From: Mycobacterium sp. MYCO198283
GTDB taxonomy: Bacteria; Actinomycetota; Actinomycetes; Mycobacteriales; Mycobacteriaceae
Length of the DNA stretch: 64,000 nt
NCBI RefSeq assembly: GCF_021213805.1
Contig: NZ_JAJQJI010000001.1
Location: 1-64,000, forward strand
Direction of reading: 5' to 3'
In this document: piece after piece, positions 52,008 to 60,880 of the stretch
Layout: each line of letters opens with the position of its first letter
Numbering within the stretch: the stretch's first letter is position 1
Position numbers and translations under genes: made by a program
Notes under the pieces: model-generated
The model's database searches: none
What the model was told of the DNA's origin: nothing
The model's input: only the letters and a program-made list of their open reading frames with translations

Positions 52008-52582
52008 TTCGACGCCCGGATCGACTGGGCGGTGAGCTCCCGCGCGACGTTGCACGCGTCCGGGAAGGGCTGCTCGTTGAAGGAGATCGACCATTCGATG
52101 AAGTCGTTGTCGAACTGGATGCCGATCTCGCAGAGGTACTTGCCGAGCCCAGGCTGGTCGTTGACCGCGATGAAGCCGCTGTGACCTTCGATCTCGACGT
52201 CCTCGACGCTCGTTCGGGTGAGTTCCTCGGTCTTGCGTTCCCGGCCGATCGGGCTGCCCCGAAACCAGGAGAACGAGAAGTGCGGGCCCGACACACTGCC
52301 CTGCACCAGCCACTGACAGCCCACCGAGTTCTTGGCGGTGGCGATCAGGCCGCGCACCTGCGTCAGCTGACCCACCGTGTCGTCGCCGACGCCGCCGCAC
52401 ACCGGGAAGAACGGGCCGTGCTTGACGTCGCCGTTCCCCGACGCCTCACCGCCGCCTCCGCCGCCGGACTGCGGATCGTCGCTGCCGCAGCCGGAGAGCG
52501 CCAGCGCCGTCACCACCGCGAGCCCGGCCCACGTCCGCGTCGTCCTGCGTCTGCGGGCGCCGCGTCCCTGGCTGCTGATCAC
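52004..52582 (-). CDS. lprB: lipoprotein LprB-like (DUF3558 family)
   Basis: The 192-residue product has a basic N-terminus, a hydrophobic run and lipobox LSGCG (about residue 30), a Gly-rich linker ([12 protein letters not shown]), then a DUF3558-like domain ([16 protein letters not shown]). I chose GTG 52582 because a TATTCT -10 box lies 6 nt upstream, giving a leaderless message; the frame is open to 52603. Coupled to lprC downstream and divergent from the ABC exporter genes. Function unknown. Confidence 0.82.
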   Translation of the reverse strand: MISSQGRGARRRRTTRTWAGLAVVTALALSGCGSDDPQSGGGGGGEASGNGDVKHGPFFPVCGGVGDDTVGQLTQVRGLIATAKNSVGCQWLVQGSVSGPHFSFSWFRGSPIGRERKTEELTRTSVEDVEIEGHSGFIAVNDQPGLGKYLCEIGIQFDNDFIEWSISFNEQPFPDACNVARELTAQSIRASK

Positions 52583-52667
52583 GCAAGCAGAATAGCCAAC
52601 CACCCGTCGCGCACCCGCCGGACACGCGTTGACCTGCCCATACCGTCGGCTGTGCGACAGTGTCGGG

Positions 52668-54398
52668 ATGCTTGGGGCGCTGCTGCGGCGGTTCGTGCCG
52701 CCCTACCGGCGGCTGCTCGCCGCGGTGGCCGTGCTGCAGGTGATCAGCACGCTGGCGTCGCTGTACCTGCCGACCGTCAACGCCGCGATCATCGACGACG
52801 GCGTCGCCCGCGGGAATACGGCCCGCATCGTCGAGCTCGGTGCGGTGATGCTGGGCGTCACCGCCGGGCAGGTCTGCTGTTCGGTGGGCGCGGTGTACTT
52901 CGGGTCGCGCGCCGGCATGGGGTTCGGCCGCGACCTGCGCTCGGCGGTCTTCGGCCGCGTCCTCGGGTTCTCGGCCGCCGAGACCGCCCGGTTCGGGGCG
53001 CCGTCGCTGCTCACCCGCACCACCAACGACGTACAACAGATCCAGATCCTGGTGCAGATGAGCGCCACCGTGCTCGTCACCGCACCGATCATGTGCGTCG
53101 GCGGCGTCTTCATGGCCCTGCACCAGGACGCCGGGCTGGCGTGGCTGCTGATCGTCGCCATCCCCGTACTCGCGCTGGCGAACTACCTCATCGTGTCCCG
53201 GATGCTGCCGATCTTCCGCCGCATGCAGCAGCTCGTCGACGGCATCAACCGGGTGATGCGCGAACAACTCTCGGGGATCCGGGTGATCCGGGCATTCGCC
53301 CGCGAGGACGTCGAGCGGCGACGATTCGCCGACGCCAACGCCGCGATCTCCGACACCGCGCTGGAGGCCGGCCGCTGGCAGGCGCTGATGCTGCCCGTGA
53401 CCACGCTCGTCATCAACGTCTCGTCGGTCGCGGTCATCTGGTTCGGCGGGCTGCGCATCGACGACGGTCGTATGCAGGTGGGGTCGCTGATCGCCTTTCT
53501 GTCCTATTTCATGCAGATCCTGATGGCGGTGCTCATGGCGACGCTCATCATGATCATCGTTCCGCGGGCCACGGTGTGCGCCGAACGCATCACCGAGGTG
53601 CTCGACTGCGAGCCCGCCGTCCGCAGCCCCGCCGCACCCGTCGCGGTGGACCCCGCCGGCCTGGTCGAATTCGACCGCGCCACCTTCTGCTACCCCGGCG
53701 CCGACCGTCCGGTGCTGCAGGACGTCTCGCTGACGGCGCGGCCCGGCACCACCACGGCCGTCGTCGGCGGCACCGGGTCGGGGAAGTCGACGCTCGTGGC
53801 GCTGCTCTGTCGGCTCTACGACGTCACCTCCGGCGCGGTCCGGGTCGACGGCGCCGACGTCCGTCACCACGACCTCGAGACGCTGTGGGCGCGCATCGGA
53901 CTCGTGCCGCAGCGCGGCTACCTGTTCACCGGAACGGTCGCCGACAACCTGCGCTACGGCCGGGCCGACGCCAGCGACGACGACATGTGGGAGGCGCTGC
54001 GGGTGGCCGCCGCCGACGACTTCGTGCGCGCCCATCCCGACGGGCTCGGGATGCGGGTCGCCCAGGGCGGCGCCAACTTCTCCGGCGGCCAGCGGCAACG
54101 GCTCGCGATCGCCCGGGCGGTGATCCGCCGCCCGGGCGTCTACGTGTTCGACGACGCGTTCTCCGCACTCGACGTCCACACCGATGCGCGGGTGCGCGCG
54201 GCGCTGGCCGAGGTCGCCGCCGACGCGACGGTGATCATCGTCGCGCAACGCATCTCCACGATCTCCGGCGCCGACCAGGTGGTGGTGCTCGACGACGGCG
54301 CCGTCGTCGGCACCGGGACCCACGCATCGCTGCTGGCCGACTGCCCGACCTACGCGCAGATCGTCGACTCGCAGCTGGTGGCGGCGGGCTCGGCGTGA
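52668..54398 (+). CDS. ABC exporter subunit with degenerate Walker B (Rv1273c-like)
   Basis: The 576-residue half-transporter has six membrane helices (about residues 15-300) and a nucleotide-binding domain with Walker [10 protein letters not shown], signature [11 protein letters not shown] and Walker [13 protein letters not shown]. The catalytic Glu after Walker B is Asp. This pairs with a partner subunit whose signature is degenerate (SAGEK), as in heterodimeric exporters with one active ATP site. Known homologues are Rv1272c/Rv1273c, linked to lipid transport. I chose ATG 52668 over 52629 by homology. Confidence 0.92.
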   Translation: MLGALLRRFVPPYRRLLAAVAVLQVISTLASLYLPTVNAAIIDDGVARGNTARIVELGAVMLGVTAGQVCCSVGAVYFGSRAGMGFGRDLRSAVFGRVLGFSAAETARFGAPSLLTRTTNDVQQIQILVQMSATVLVTAPIMCVGGVFMALHQDAGLAWLLIVAIPVLALANYLIVSRMLPIFRRMQQLVDGINRVMREQLSGIRVIRAFAREDVERRRFADANAAISDTALEAGRWQALMLPVTTLVINVSSVAVIWFGGLRIDDGRMQVGSLIAFLSYFMQILMAVLMATLIMIIVPRATVCAERITEVLDCEPAVRSPAAPVAVDPAGLVEFDRATFCYPGADRPVLQDVSLTARPGTTTAVVGGTGSGKSTLVALLCRLYDVTSGAVRVDGADVRHHDLETLWARIGLVPQRGYLFTGTVADNLRYGRADASDDDMWEALRVAAADDFVRAHPDGLGMRVAQGGANFSGGQRQRLAIARAVIRRPGVYVFDDAFSALDVHTDARVRAALAEVAADATVIIVAQRISTISGADQVVVLDDGAVVGTGTHASLLADCPTYAQIVDSQLVAAGSA

Positions 54399-56311
54399 GC
54401 GCTCCGATGCGGGCGGCGCAACCGCCGGTGCAGCGCTCCCGCGACTTCCGCGGCTCGGCGATCCGGCTGCTGCAGCGGCTGACGCCGCAACGCCACATCG
54501 CGGCGGCGGTCGTCGGGCTCGGCATCGGCGGGATCGCGCTGGGGGTGATCGGACCGCGCATCCTGGGTCACGCGACCGACCTGCTGTTCCGCGGCGTCCT
54601 CGGACGCACGCTGCCGGCCGGCATCACCCGGGAGCAGGCGGTCGACGCCGCCCGCGCGCGCGGCGACGACACCTACGCCGACCTGCTGAACGGCATGGCC
54701 GTGATCCCCGGGCAGGGGGTGGACTTCGCCGCCGTCGGGCGCACGCTCGCCGGCGCGCTGGCGCTGTATCTCGTGGCGGCGCTGCTCGTCTGGCTGCAGG
54801 CCCGGCTGCTCAACGTCACGGTGCAGCGGACGGTGCGGGCGCTGCGCGCCGACGTCGAGGACAAGGTGCACCGGCTGCCGCTGGCCTACTTCGACAGCCG
54901 CCAGCGCGGCGAGCTGCTGAGCCGGGTGACCAACGACGTCGACAACATCTCGAACTCGCTGACGATATCCGTCAGCCAGCTGCTGACCTCGGCGCTGACG
55001 GTGTTCGCGGTGCTCGCGATGATGCTGTCGATCTCCCCGCTGCTGGCGGGCCTGACGCTGCTGACCGTGCCGCTGTCGCTGCTCGCGACCCGGGTCATCG
55101 CCCGGCGCTCCCAGCGCGCATTCGTCGCGCAGTGGCGCAACACCGGGCGGCTGAACGCCCACATCGAGGAGACCTACAGCGGCTTCACGCTGGTCAAGAC
55201 GTTCGGGCACCGGGCGCACGCGCAAGCGCGGTTCGCCGAGCTGAACGCCGACGTGTACCGGGCGAGCTTCGCTGCGCAGTTCCTGTCCGGGCTGGTGTCG
55301 CCGGCGACCATGTTCATCGGCAACCTGTCCTACGTCGCGGTGGCCGTGGTCGGCGGGCTGCAGGTGGCCACCGGCCAGCTCACGCTCGGCAACATCCAGG
55401 CCTTCACGCAGTACGTGCGGCAGTTCAACCAGCCGCTGACCCAGGTCGCCGCGATGTACAACACGCTGCAGTCCGGCGTCGCGAGCGCCGAGCGGGTGTT
55501 CGACCTGCTCGACGCCGACGAGGAGCCGCCCGACGTCCCGCGCGGGCTCCCCGGGCCGCTGCGGGGCCGGGTCGAGTTCGAGCACGTGACGTTCGGCTAC
55601 GCGCCCGACATGGCACCTGGGGCGAGCGAAGCGACGAGGAAGACACCGGTGATCGAGGACCTGTCGCTGGTCGCCGAGCCCGGCGCCACCGTGGCGATCG
55701 TCGGGCCGACCGGCGCCGGCAAGACCACGCTGGTAAACCTGCTCATGCGGTTCTACGACGTCGACGCCGGCCGCATCCTGCTCGACGACGTCGACATCAC
55801 CGCCATCAGCCGGCACGCGTTGCGGTCCCGGATCGGGATGGTGCTGCAAGACACCTGGCTGTTCGCCGGCACCATCGCCGAGAACATCCGCTACGGCCGG
55901 CCCGACGCCACCGACGCCGAGGTGGTCGCCGCGGCCACAGCGGCCTACGTCGATCGGTTCGTGCACTCGCTGCCCGACGGCTACGACACGGTGGTCAGCG
56001 ACGACGGCGGCACCATCAGCGCCGGCGAGAAGCAGCTCATCACCATCGCGCGGGCGTTGCTGGCGCGACCGCAGCTGCTGATCCTCGACGAGGCGACCAG
56101 CGCCGTCGACACCCGCACCGAGGTGCTCATCCAGCAGGCCATGGTGGAGCTGCGCCGCGACCGGACCAGTTTCGTGATCGCCCACCGGCTCTCGACCATC
56201 CGGGACGCCGACGTGATCCTGGTGATCGATCGTGGCCGGCTCGTCGAGCAGGGCAGCCACGCCGAACTGCTCGCGCGCCGCGGGGCCTACTGGGAGATGA
56301 CGCGGGTCTAG
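54395..56311 (+). CDS. ABC exporter subunit with canonical Walker B (Rv1272c-like)
   Basis: The 638-residue half-transporter has six membrane helices (with an extended external loop about residues 65-110), and an ATPase domain with Walker [10 protein letters not shown], Walker [13 protein letters not shown] and the non-standard signature [15 protein letters not shown]. With the upstream subunit it should form a heterodimeric exporter or lipid transporter. At the beginning of the ATPase domain (about residues 407-421) an insertion [13 protein letters not shown] is encoded by a palindromic repeat copy. The GTG start overlaps the previous stop. Confidence 0.92.
   Translation: MSAPMRAAQPPVQRSRDFRGSAIRLLQRLTPQRHIAAAVVGLGIGGIALGVIGPRILGHATDLLFRGVLGRTLPAGITREQAVDAARARGDDTYADLLNGMAVIPGQGVDFAAVGRTLAGALALYLVAALLVWLQARLLNVTVQRTVRALRADVEDKVHRLPLAYFDSRQRGELLSRVTNDVDNISNSLTISVSQLLTSALTVFAVLAMMLSISPLLAGLTLLTVPLSLLATRVIARRSQRAFVAQWRNTGRLNAHIEETYSGFTLVKTFGHRAHAQARFAELNADVYRASFAAQFLSGLVSPATMFIGNLSYVAVAVVGGLQVATGQLTLGNIQAFTQYVRQFNQPLTQVAAMYNTLQSGVASAERVFDLLDADEEPPDVPRGLPGPLRGRVEFEHVTFGYAPDMAPGASEATRKTPVIEDLSLVAEPGATVAIVGPTGAGKTTLVNLLMRFYDVDAGRILLDDVDITAISRHALRSRIGMVLQDTWLFAGTIAENIRYGRPDATDAEVVAAATAAYVDRFVHSLPDGYDTVVSDDGGTISAGEKQLITIARALLARPQLLILDEATSAVDTRTEVLIQQAMVELRRDRTSFVIAHRLSTIRDADVILVIDRGRLVEQGSHAELLARRGAYWEMTRV
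55619..55636 (+). repeat. GC-rich short palindromic repeat, copy 3 (inside ABC gene)
   Basis: GGGGCGAGCGAAGCGACG is identical over 18 bp to the minus-strand copy at 36502-36519. Here it is read in another frame (PGASEAT) and lies in a loop of the ATPase domain. Confidence 0.75.
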
Positions 56312-56321
56312 CGGCGACGGG

Positions 56322-56876
56322 TCACAGCTGCGGACCTTCGGCCCGCAGGTCGTCGACCTCGGCCATGGCCTCGCGGAGCTTGGTGAGCCACTCCTCGGCG
56401 TGCTCACCGACCAGCCGCACCGACCACGCGAGCGCGTCGGCGCGCGACCTGGCGACCCCGGCGGCCACGAGGGTGTCCAGCACCTGGCGTTCGGGCTGGC
56501 GCAGCCGCGTCATCACCGGCACCGCGAGGTGGGTGAACATGATGCGCTCACCAGAGCCGACAGCTCCGACAGCTCCGACACCTCCGACATCGACGCCCCA
56601 CGACACCGTCCGGCCGTAGCGGGACTGCGCCTCGTCGGCGATATGCATGCGCTCGGCGCGGGTCTCCTCGCGGAAGCGGGCGGCGCGGCCGGCGTTGCGG
56701 GCCGGCGCTGCCTCGCCCTCGGGCTCGGGGAGCCGGCCGACGACGGTGATCTCCTCGCGGTCGACGGTGACCTGCGGATCGCCGACGAACCAGCCGTCGG
56801 GCAGCCGCCCGGCGAACCATTCGGCGGCGTCGCCGGCGTCGGACACGGATGGGGTGGAACGGCGGTGTGTTCTCAT
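56322..56876 (-). CDS. hypothetical protein, possible helical C-terminal domain
   Basis: I do not recognise a named family. The 184-residue product has a hydrophilic N-terminal part (WFAGRLPDGWFVGDPQVTVD, VVGRLPEPEG), a short Gly/Val repeat (VGGVGAVGAVGSG) encoded by a 9-bp tandem repeat, and a helical C-terminus (VLDTLVAAGVARSRADALAWSVRLVGEHAEEWL) that resembles proteins with a ribbon-helix-helix-like end. The ATG is at 56876. It converges on the ABC exporter genes, 10 bp apart. Codon use is typical of the genome, so it is probably a real gene. Confidence 0.65.
   Translation of the reverse strand: MRTHRRSTPSVSDAGDAAEWFAGRLPDGWFVGDPQVTVDREEITVVGRLPEPEGEAAPARNAGRAARFREETRAERMHIADEAQSRYGRTVSWGVDVGGVGAVGAVGSGERIMFTHLAVPVMTRLRQPERQVLDTLVAAGVARSRADALAWSVRLVGEHAEEWLTKLREAMAEVDDLRAEGPQL
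56561..56589. repeat. 9-bp tandem repeat in hypothetical gene
   Basis: The unit CAGCTCCGA occurs twice exactly and once with a change (CACCTCCGA), followed by CATCGACG. It encodes alternating Val/Gly/Ala on the minus strand. Copy number changes would keep the frame. Confidence 0.65.
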
Positions 56877-56938
56877 GATTACTTGATTACACCGTTGCAG
56901 CGGACATGCCACGGGTGTTCGCCGCGGGCGAACGCAGC

Positions 56939-57142
56939 TCAGCGTCGCCGCAGCAGCGCGGCGCCGCCGGCGCCCAGCAGCACGACCAGCAGCAGGATCG
57001 CCCAGCCGGCGCCCGCCAGCCACCACACGAGCGCGCACACCAGCAGGGCCGGCGACAGGACGAACGCCACCATGCCCGGATGCTGCCGCACCACGTCGCG
57101 GGCGCCGCGCGCCCGATTGCGGTCGATCTCCCTGCGCGCCAT
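56939..57142 (-). CDS. small two-helix membrane protein
   Basis: The 67-residue protein has a basic N-terminus (MARREIDRNRARGARDVVRQ), two hydrophobic segments (about residues 24-41 and 43-62) and a basic end (LLRRR). Function and family unknown. It starts at ATG 57142. The codon use is normal. The neighbours on the minus strand are small unknown genes, so an operon of accessory envelope proteins is possible. Confidence 0.55.
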   Translation of the reverse strand: MARREIDRNRARGARDVVRQHPGMVAFVLSPALLVCALVWWLAGAGWAILLLVVLLGAGGAALLRRR

Positions 57143-57171
57143 AGGCGTTCCTCGCTTCCTGCGCCCGGGCG

Positions 57172-57420
57172 TCAGCCGCCCAGGTTGTCGACGGCCGCCG
57201 ACAGGGTGGTCGCCTGCTCCTGCAGGTCGCGGTCGCTCACGTCGCCGCTGCGCAGCCGCTGCGGCAGGTCGGCAGCCGACGCCAACTGCAGCGCGCCCTG
57301 GTAGTCCGGCGTCTCGAGCTTCGCCGCCGACACCACCTCGGTGCGGCCCTCGATCTGGATCAGCACGGCGTCGTCGCCGCCGTCGAGCAGCGCGCGGACG
57401 TCCTCGGATGTCACAGTCAT
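57172..57420 (-). CDS. small acidic hypothetical protein
   Basis: The 82-residue product (MTVTSEDVRALLDGGDDAVL start, ending TLSAAVDNLGG) has no membrane segment and looks soluble and acidic. I do not recognise the family. The ATG at 57420 is 29 nt upstream of the two-helix membrane protein gene and may be co-transcribed. Divergent from the AIM24 gene. Confidence 0.55.
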   Translation of the reverse strand: MTVTSEDVRALLDGGDDAVLIQIEGRTEVVSAAKLETPDYQGALQLASAADLPQRLRSGDVSDRDLQEQATTLSAAVDNLGG

Positions 57421-57530
57421 GGTCTTGGCTATGCCCACCCCGGCGCGGCGCCAATCAGCCGGACCCAGCGCCGCCCCCTGTCTTAGGGTGAGATCCGCCG
57501 CGCACCCATCAGATCCATAGGAGAGCACCG

Positions 57531-58367
57531 GTGACCGGACCTCACGCTGGCAGCTGGCAGCCCGACCCGGAAGGCCGGTTCGAATACCGCTGGTTCGACG
57601 GCCGCAACTGGACCGATCAGGTGTCACACCGCGGCCAGCTGCAGACCGCGCCGCTGTCGGGCGGGCCCAGCGGTGGACAGCCGGGCGACATGTTCGGCGG
57701 GATCACCGGCGACCTGGTCGACGGCCGGTTCAGCGAGCGGGAATCGCAGGCGATCGCGAACCAGAACGCCAAGCTGCTGCGGGTGCGGCTCGGCGAACCG
57801 TTTCTGGCCCGGCAGGGCTCGATGGTCGCCTACCAGGGCAACGTGGACTTCGCCTTCGAGGGCGGGGGCGCGTCGAAGTTCATCAAGAAGGCGCTCACCG
57901 GCGAAGGGCTGCCGCTGATGCGCTGTCAGGGCCAGGGCGACGTGTTCCTCGCCGAACAGGCCCACGACGTCCACCTGCTCCACCTGGACAACGCCGGCCT
58001 GTCGGTGAGCGGCAAGAACGTGCTGGCCTTCGCGTCGAACCTCGACTGGAACATCGAACGCGTCCGCGGCGGCAGCATCGCCACCGCCGGGCTGTTCAAC
58101 ACCACGCTGCGCGGCACCGGCTGGGTGGCCATCACCACCGACGGCCCGCCCGTCGTGCTGAACGCCGCCGAGGCGCCCACCTTCGCCGACACCAACGCCG
58201 TCGTCGCCTGGTCGGCGCACCTGCAGACGCAGCTGAAGACGAGCTTCAAGGCCGGCGCGCTGATCGGCCGCGGCTCCGGCGAGGCCCTGCAGGTGGGGTT
58301 CACGGGGCAGGGCTTCGTGATCGTGCAGCCGTCCGAGGGCACGCCGGACCCGACCGCCTTGCGCTGA
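57531..58367 (+). CDS. AIM24 family protein with N-terminal DUF2510 unit
   Basis: The 278-residue protein starts with a DUF2510 module (GSWQPDPEGRFEYRWFDGRN, about residues 7-26) and continues as an AIM24-type beta-sandwich (TIGR00266-like), with LLRVRLGEPFLARQGSMVAY and IKKALTGEGLPLMRCQGQGD. AIM24 proteins bind or organise membrane lipids in mitochondria, but bacterial roles are unclear. The GTG at 57531 is preceded by AGGAGA. It converges with the adenylyl cyclase gene with no gap. Confidence 0.85.
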   Translation: MTGPHAGSWQPDPEGRFEYRWFDGRNWTDQVSHRGQLQTAPLSGGPSGGQPGDMFGGITGDLVDGRFSERESQAIANQNAKLLRVRLGEPFLARQGSMVAYQGNVDFAFEGGGASKFIKKALTGEGLPLMRCQGQGDVFLAEQAHDVHLLHLDNAGLSVSGKNVLAFASNLDWNIERVRGGSIATAGLFNTTLRGTGWVAITTDGPPVVLNAAEAPTFADTNAVVAWSAHLQTQLKTSFKAGALIGRGSGEALQVGFTGQGFVIVQPSEGTPDPTALR

Positions 58368-59474
58368 CTACTCCGCGCGCCGGGCGCGGTACAGCTTCGT
58401 CTCGGCCTTGATGTTCTTGAGCCGTTTCTGGCCGACGAACGTCCAGCGGACCCCGTCGGAGTCGCCGAGCTGTTCGCGGGCCTGCTCGGCGACCAGCAGC
58501 GAGCCCGGCCGCGCCGCTCCGGTGACCCGGCTGGCCAGGTTCACCGGGCTGCCGAACCAGTCCCCCGCCCGCGTGACCGCCATCCCGTAGGCGAGGCCGG
58601 CCCGCAGCGGCGGCACGTCGTCGGCCCGCTCGGCCGCGTCGAGCAACGTGAGCACAGCCTCGAGCAGCGCCGCCGCGTCGGAGCTGACGAGCATCACCGC
58701 GTCGCCGATGGTCTTGATGAACCGGACCGGCCCCGCGGCCACCTCGCGCGCCAGTTCGGCCAGCCGGTCGGCGACGCGCTCCAGCTCCTCGGGGCTCATC
58801 TCCTCGCCCAACCGGGTGAACCCGACGACGTCGGCGAACGCCACCGCCACCCGACGGGCGCCCGGCGGGGTGCCCGCCGCCCGCTCCGCCGCATTCACCG
58901 CCTCGCTCTCCAGCGAATGGCGCAGGGCCAGCTTCAACATGTCGTCGGTGAGGGGCGAGAGCAGCGGCGCCGTCTGCTCCACCAGGGCCTGATAGGCCTG
59001 CGCGGCTTCGAGTTCGGTGGCACCGACCTGCGACACCGCGCTGAACACCGCGAACCGCATCATCTCGGCGGCGTTGAAGAGCCCGTCGGCCAGGATGCGC
59101 GCCACCGCGACCACCTGGTCCTCGTCGAAGCCGAGGTCGAGGAACTGCCGCGCGCGGACCGCCACCGCACCGTCGGCCCGCAGGTGCACCGGGGCGTCCG
59201 GGTCCTCCAGGCGTGACAGCCCCACCGCCTGCTGCAACCGCAGGAGCAACGGCAGGTCGATGCCGGCGGCTTCGCAGATCTGCCGTGCCGACACCAGCAC
59301 GCCGTCGTCGCCGACGATCCGCCCGGCCGGCAGCAGCACCGGCGACGTGGCGTCCCGTATCTCCCGGGCCGAGAACCCGCGGTCGAGCAGCCACGCCACG
59401 AGCTCTGCCCGCTCCTGCCGCGCAGCGCCGGTGAGCCCGCCCAACAGGTCGTCGGGCACCTCGGCTGCGTCCAC
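58368..59474 (-). CDS. class III adenylyl cyclase with N-terminal regulatory domain (Rv1264-like)
   Basis: The 368-residue protein has an N-terminal helical regulatory domain (about residues 1-200) and a class III cyclase domain with metal aspartates in VAFADVVGFTRLG and TIGDAVML, the adenine-contact Lys in FIKTIGDAVM, and the transition-state Asn/Arg in SPVNLASRVTG. It is closest to Rv1264, whose N-terminal domain inhibits the enzyme at neutral pH and is bound by fatty acid. The GTG start and -10 TAGGTT (59481-59486) are 6 nt apart. Confidence 0.92.
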   Translation of the reverse strand: MDAAEVPDDLLGGLTGAARQERAELVAWLLDRGFSAREIRDATSPVLLPAGRIVGDDGVLVSARQICEAAGIDLPLLLRLQQAVGLSRLEDPDAPVHLRADGAVAVRARQFLDLGFDEDQVVAVARILADGLFNAAEMMRFAVFSAVSQVGATELEAAQAYQALVEQTAPLLSPLTDDMLKLALRHSLESEAVNAAERAAGTPPGARRVAVAFADVVGFTRLGEEMSPEELERVADRLAELAREVAAGPVRFIKTIGDAVMLVSSDAAALLEAVLTLLDAAERADDVPPLRAGLAYGMAVTRAGDWFGSPVNLASRVTGAARPGSLLVAEQAREQLGDSDGVRWTFVGQKRLKNIKAETKLYRARRAE

Positions 59475-59499
59475 GGCGTCAACCTATAACTTGGCTGTC

Positions 59500-59988
59500 G
59501 TGAGTGCGCCGCTGCTGCACGGGTTCGCACCGCTGGTCGGCGCCAACCCGCACACCCTCATCCTCGGCAATGCGCCGAGCGTCCTGGCCCTGCAGCGCCA
59601 CCAGTACTACGGCAACCCGCGCAACGCGTTCTGGCGCATCATGGCCGAGCTGTTCGGTGTCGACGCCGAGGCGCCGTACGCACAGCGGGTGGCGGCGCTC
59701 ACCGACCGCGGCTACGCCGTCTGGGACGTGCTGCGGTCGTGCCGCCGCGCCGGCAGCCTCGATTCGGCCGTCGAGCCGGCCAGCATGGTGCCCAACGACT
59801 TCCGCGCATTCTTCACCGCGTACCCGGGCATCGCGCGGGTGTTCTTCAACGGCGCGGCCGCCGAAGCGAACTTCCGGCGACTGGTGCCCGACCCGCCCGC
59901 CCTGCGCTATGCCCGGCTGCCGTCGACCAGCCCGGCGCAGACGATGCGGTTCCCGGCGAAGCTGACCGCCTGGCGGGCGGTGCTGTAG
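59500..59988 (+). CDS. DNA-deoxyinosine/uracil glycosylase family protein (UDG superfamily)
   Basis: The 162-residue protein matches the small UDG-superfamily group that removes hypoxanthine or uracil: NAPSVLALQRHQYYGNPRNAFWRI at the active-site region, the catalytic turn, and the C-terminal LPSTSPAQTMRFPAK loop. It probably acts in base excision repair. I chose GTG 59500; TAACTT 7 nt upstream is a good leaderless -10. It is divergent from the cyclase gene, with the two -10 boxes touching. Confidence 0.8.
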   Translation: MSAPLLHGFAPLVGANPHTLILGNAPSVLALQRHQYYGNPRNAFWRIMAELFGVDAEAPYAQRVAALTDRGYAVWDVLRSCRRAGSLDSAVEPASMVPNDFRAFFTAYPGIARVFFNGAAAEANFRRLVPDPPALRYARLPSTSPAQTMRFPAKLTAWRAVL

Positions 59989-60009
59989 CGGCCCGCTACC
60001 GTGGCGGCC

Positions 60010-60435
60010 ATGTCCTGCGTGTTCTGCGCCATCGTGGCCGGCGAGGCGCCCGCCGTCCGAATCCACGACGAAGACGAGTACCTGGCGCTCCTCGACATCC
60101 GGCCCTTCACCCGCGGTCACACGCTGGTGATCCCCAAACGCCACACCGTCGACCTCACCGACACCCCGCCCGAGACACTCGCGCGCATGGTGGCGATCGG
60201 GCAGCGGATCGCGCTCGCCGCCCGCGCGTCGGGGCTGCACGCCGACGGCAACAACCTCGCCATCAACGACGGCAAGGCCGCATTCCAGTCGGTGTTGCAC
60301 ATCCATCTGCACGTGGTTCCCCGCCGCGGCGGCGACAAGCTGTCGTTCGCCAAGGGGATGCTGCTGCGCCGCGATCCCGACCGCGAGGAGACCGGGCGCA
60401 TCCTGCGCGACGCGCTGGCGCGGACGTCGGGCTGA
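60010..60435 (+). CDS. HIT family protein
   Basis: The 141-residue protein has the histidine triad HIHLHVVPR and the CVFCAIVAGEAPA zinc-type start typical of Hint-like nucleotide hydrolases. It should cleave AMP from small ligands. The ATG at 60010 (over GTG 60001) fits homologue Rv1262c and has TACCGT 7 nt upstream. The next gene follows after 4 nt. Confidence 0.92.
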   Translation: MSCVFCAIVAGEAPAVRIHDEDEYLALLDIRPFTRGHTLVIPKRHTVDLTDTPPETLARMVAIGQRIALAARASGLHADGNNLAINDGKAAFQSVLHIHLHVVPRRGGDKLSFAKGMLLRRDPDREETGRILRDALARTSG

Positions 60436-60439
60436 TCGC

Positions 60440-60880
60440 ATGGACCCGAGGCTGGAGAAGATCGCGCTGCGCTTCCTGCGGCTGCACGACCTGCTGTATC
60501 GGCGCTCGGGCGGCCGGATCGGTCACCGGGTGCCCGGCCAGCCCAACAGCCTGCTGCTGCACAGCACCGGCGCGAAGAGCGGCGAGCCGCGCACCCACAC
60601 GCTCAGCTACGCCAAGGACGGCTCGGACTACCTGATCGTCGCCTCGAACGGCGGCGCACGCCGCAACCCCGCCTGGTACCACAACGTCAAGGCCCATCCG
60701 GACGTGGAGATCAACGTCGGCACCCGGCGATTCCCGGTGCACGCCACCATCGTCGGGCCCGACGACAGCGACTACCCGCGGCTGTGGCGCATCGTCAACG
60801 CCAACAACCACGACCGCTACACCGCCTATCAGCGCCGCACCTCGCGGCCCATCGCGGTGATCCGGCTGCGGCCGGTCTAG
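60440..60880 (+). CDS. deazaflavin-dependent nitroreductase family protein (Rv1261c-like)
   Basis: The 146-residue split-barrel protein is in the Ddn family: LLLHSTGAKSGEPRTHTLSY, LIVASNGGARRNPAWYHNVK and the C-terminal TSRPIAVIRLRPV. Family members bind F420 and reduce nitroimidazoles or quinones. It follows the HIT gene by 4 nt on the same strand and overlaps the LLM gene's 3' end by 4 bp. It differs from the paralogue at 28466-28888. Confidence 0.88.
   Translation: MDPRLEKIALRFLRLHDLLYRRSGGRIGHRVPGQPNSLLLHSTGAKSGEPRTHTLSYAKDGSDYLIVASNGGARRNPAWYHNVKAHPDVEINVGTRRFPVHATIVGPDDSDYPRLWRIVNANNHDRYTAYQRRTSRPIAVIRLRPV

Noticed and set aside
52181..56311. Very long plus-strand frame ending at the Rv1272c-like gene
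   Set aside because: Only the part from GTG 54395 is real; the upstream part is a shadow of lprB and of the first ABC subunit.
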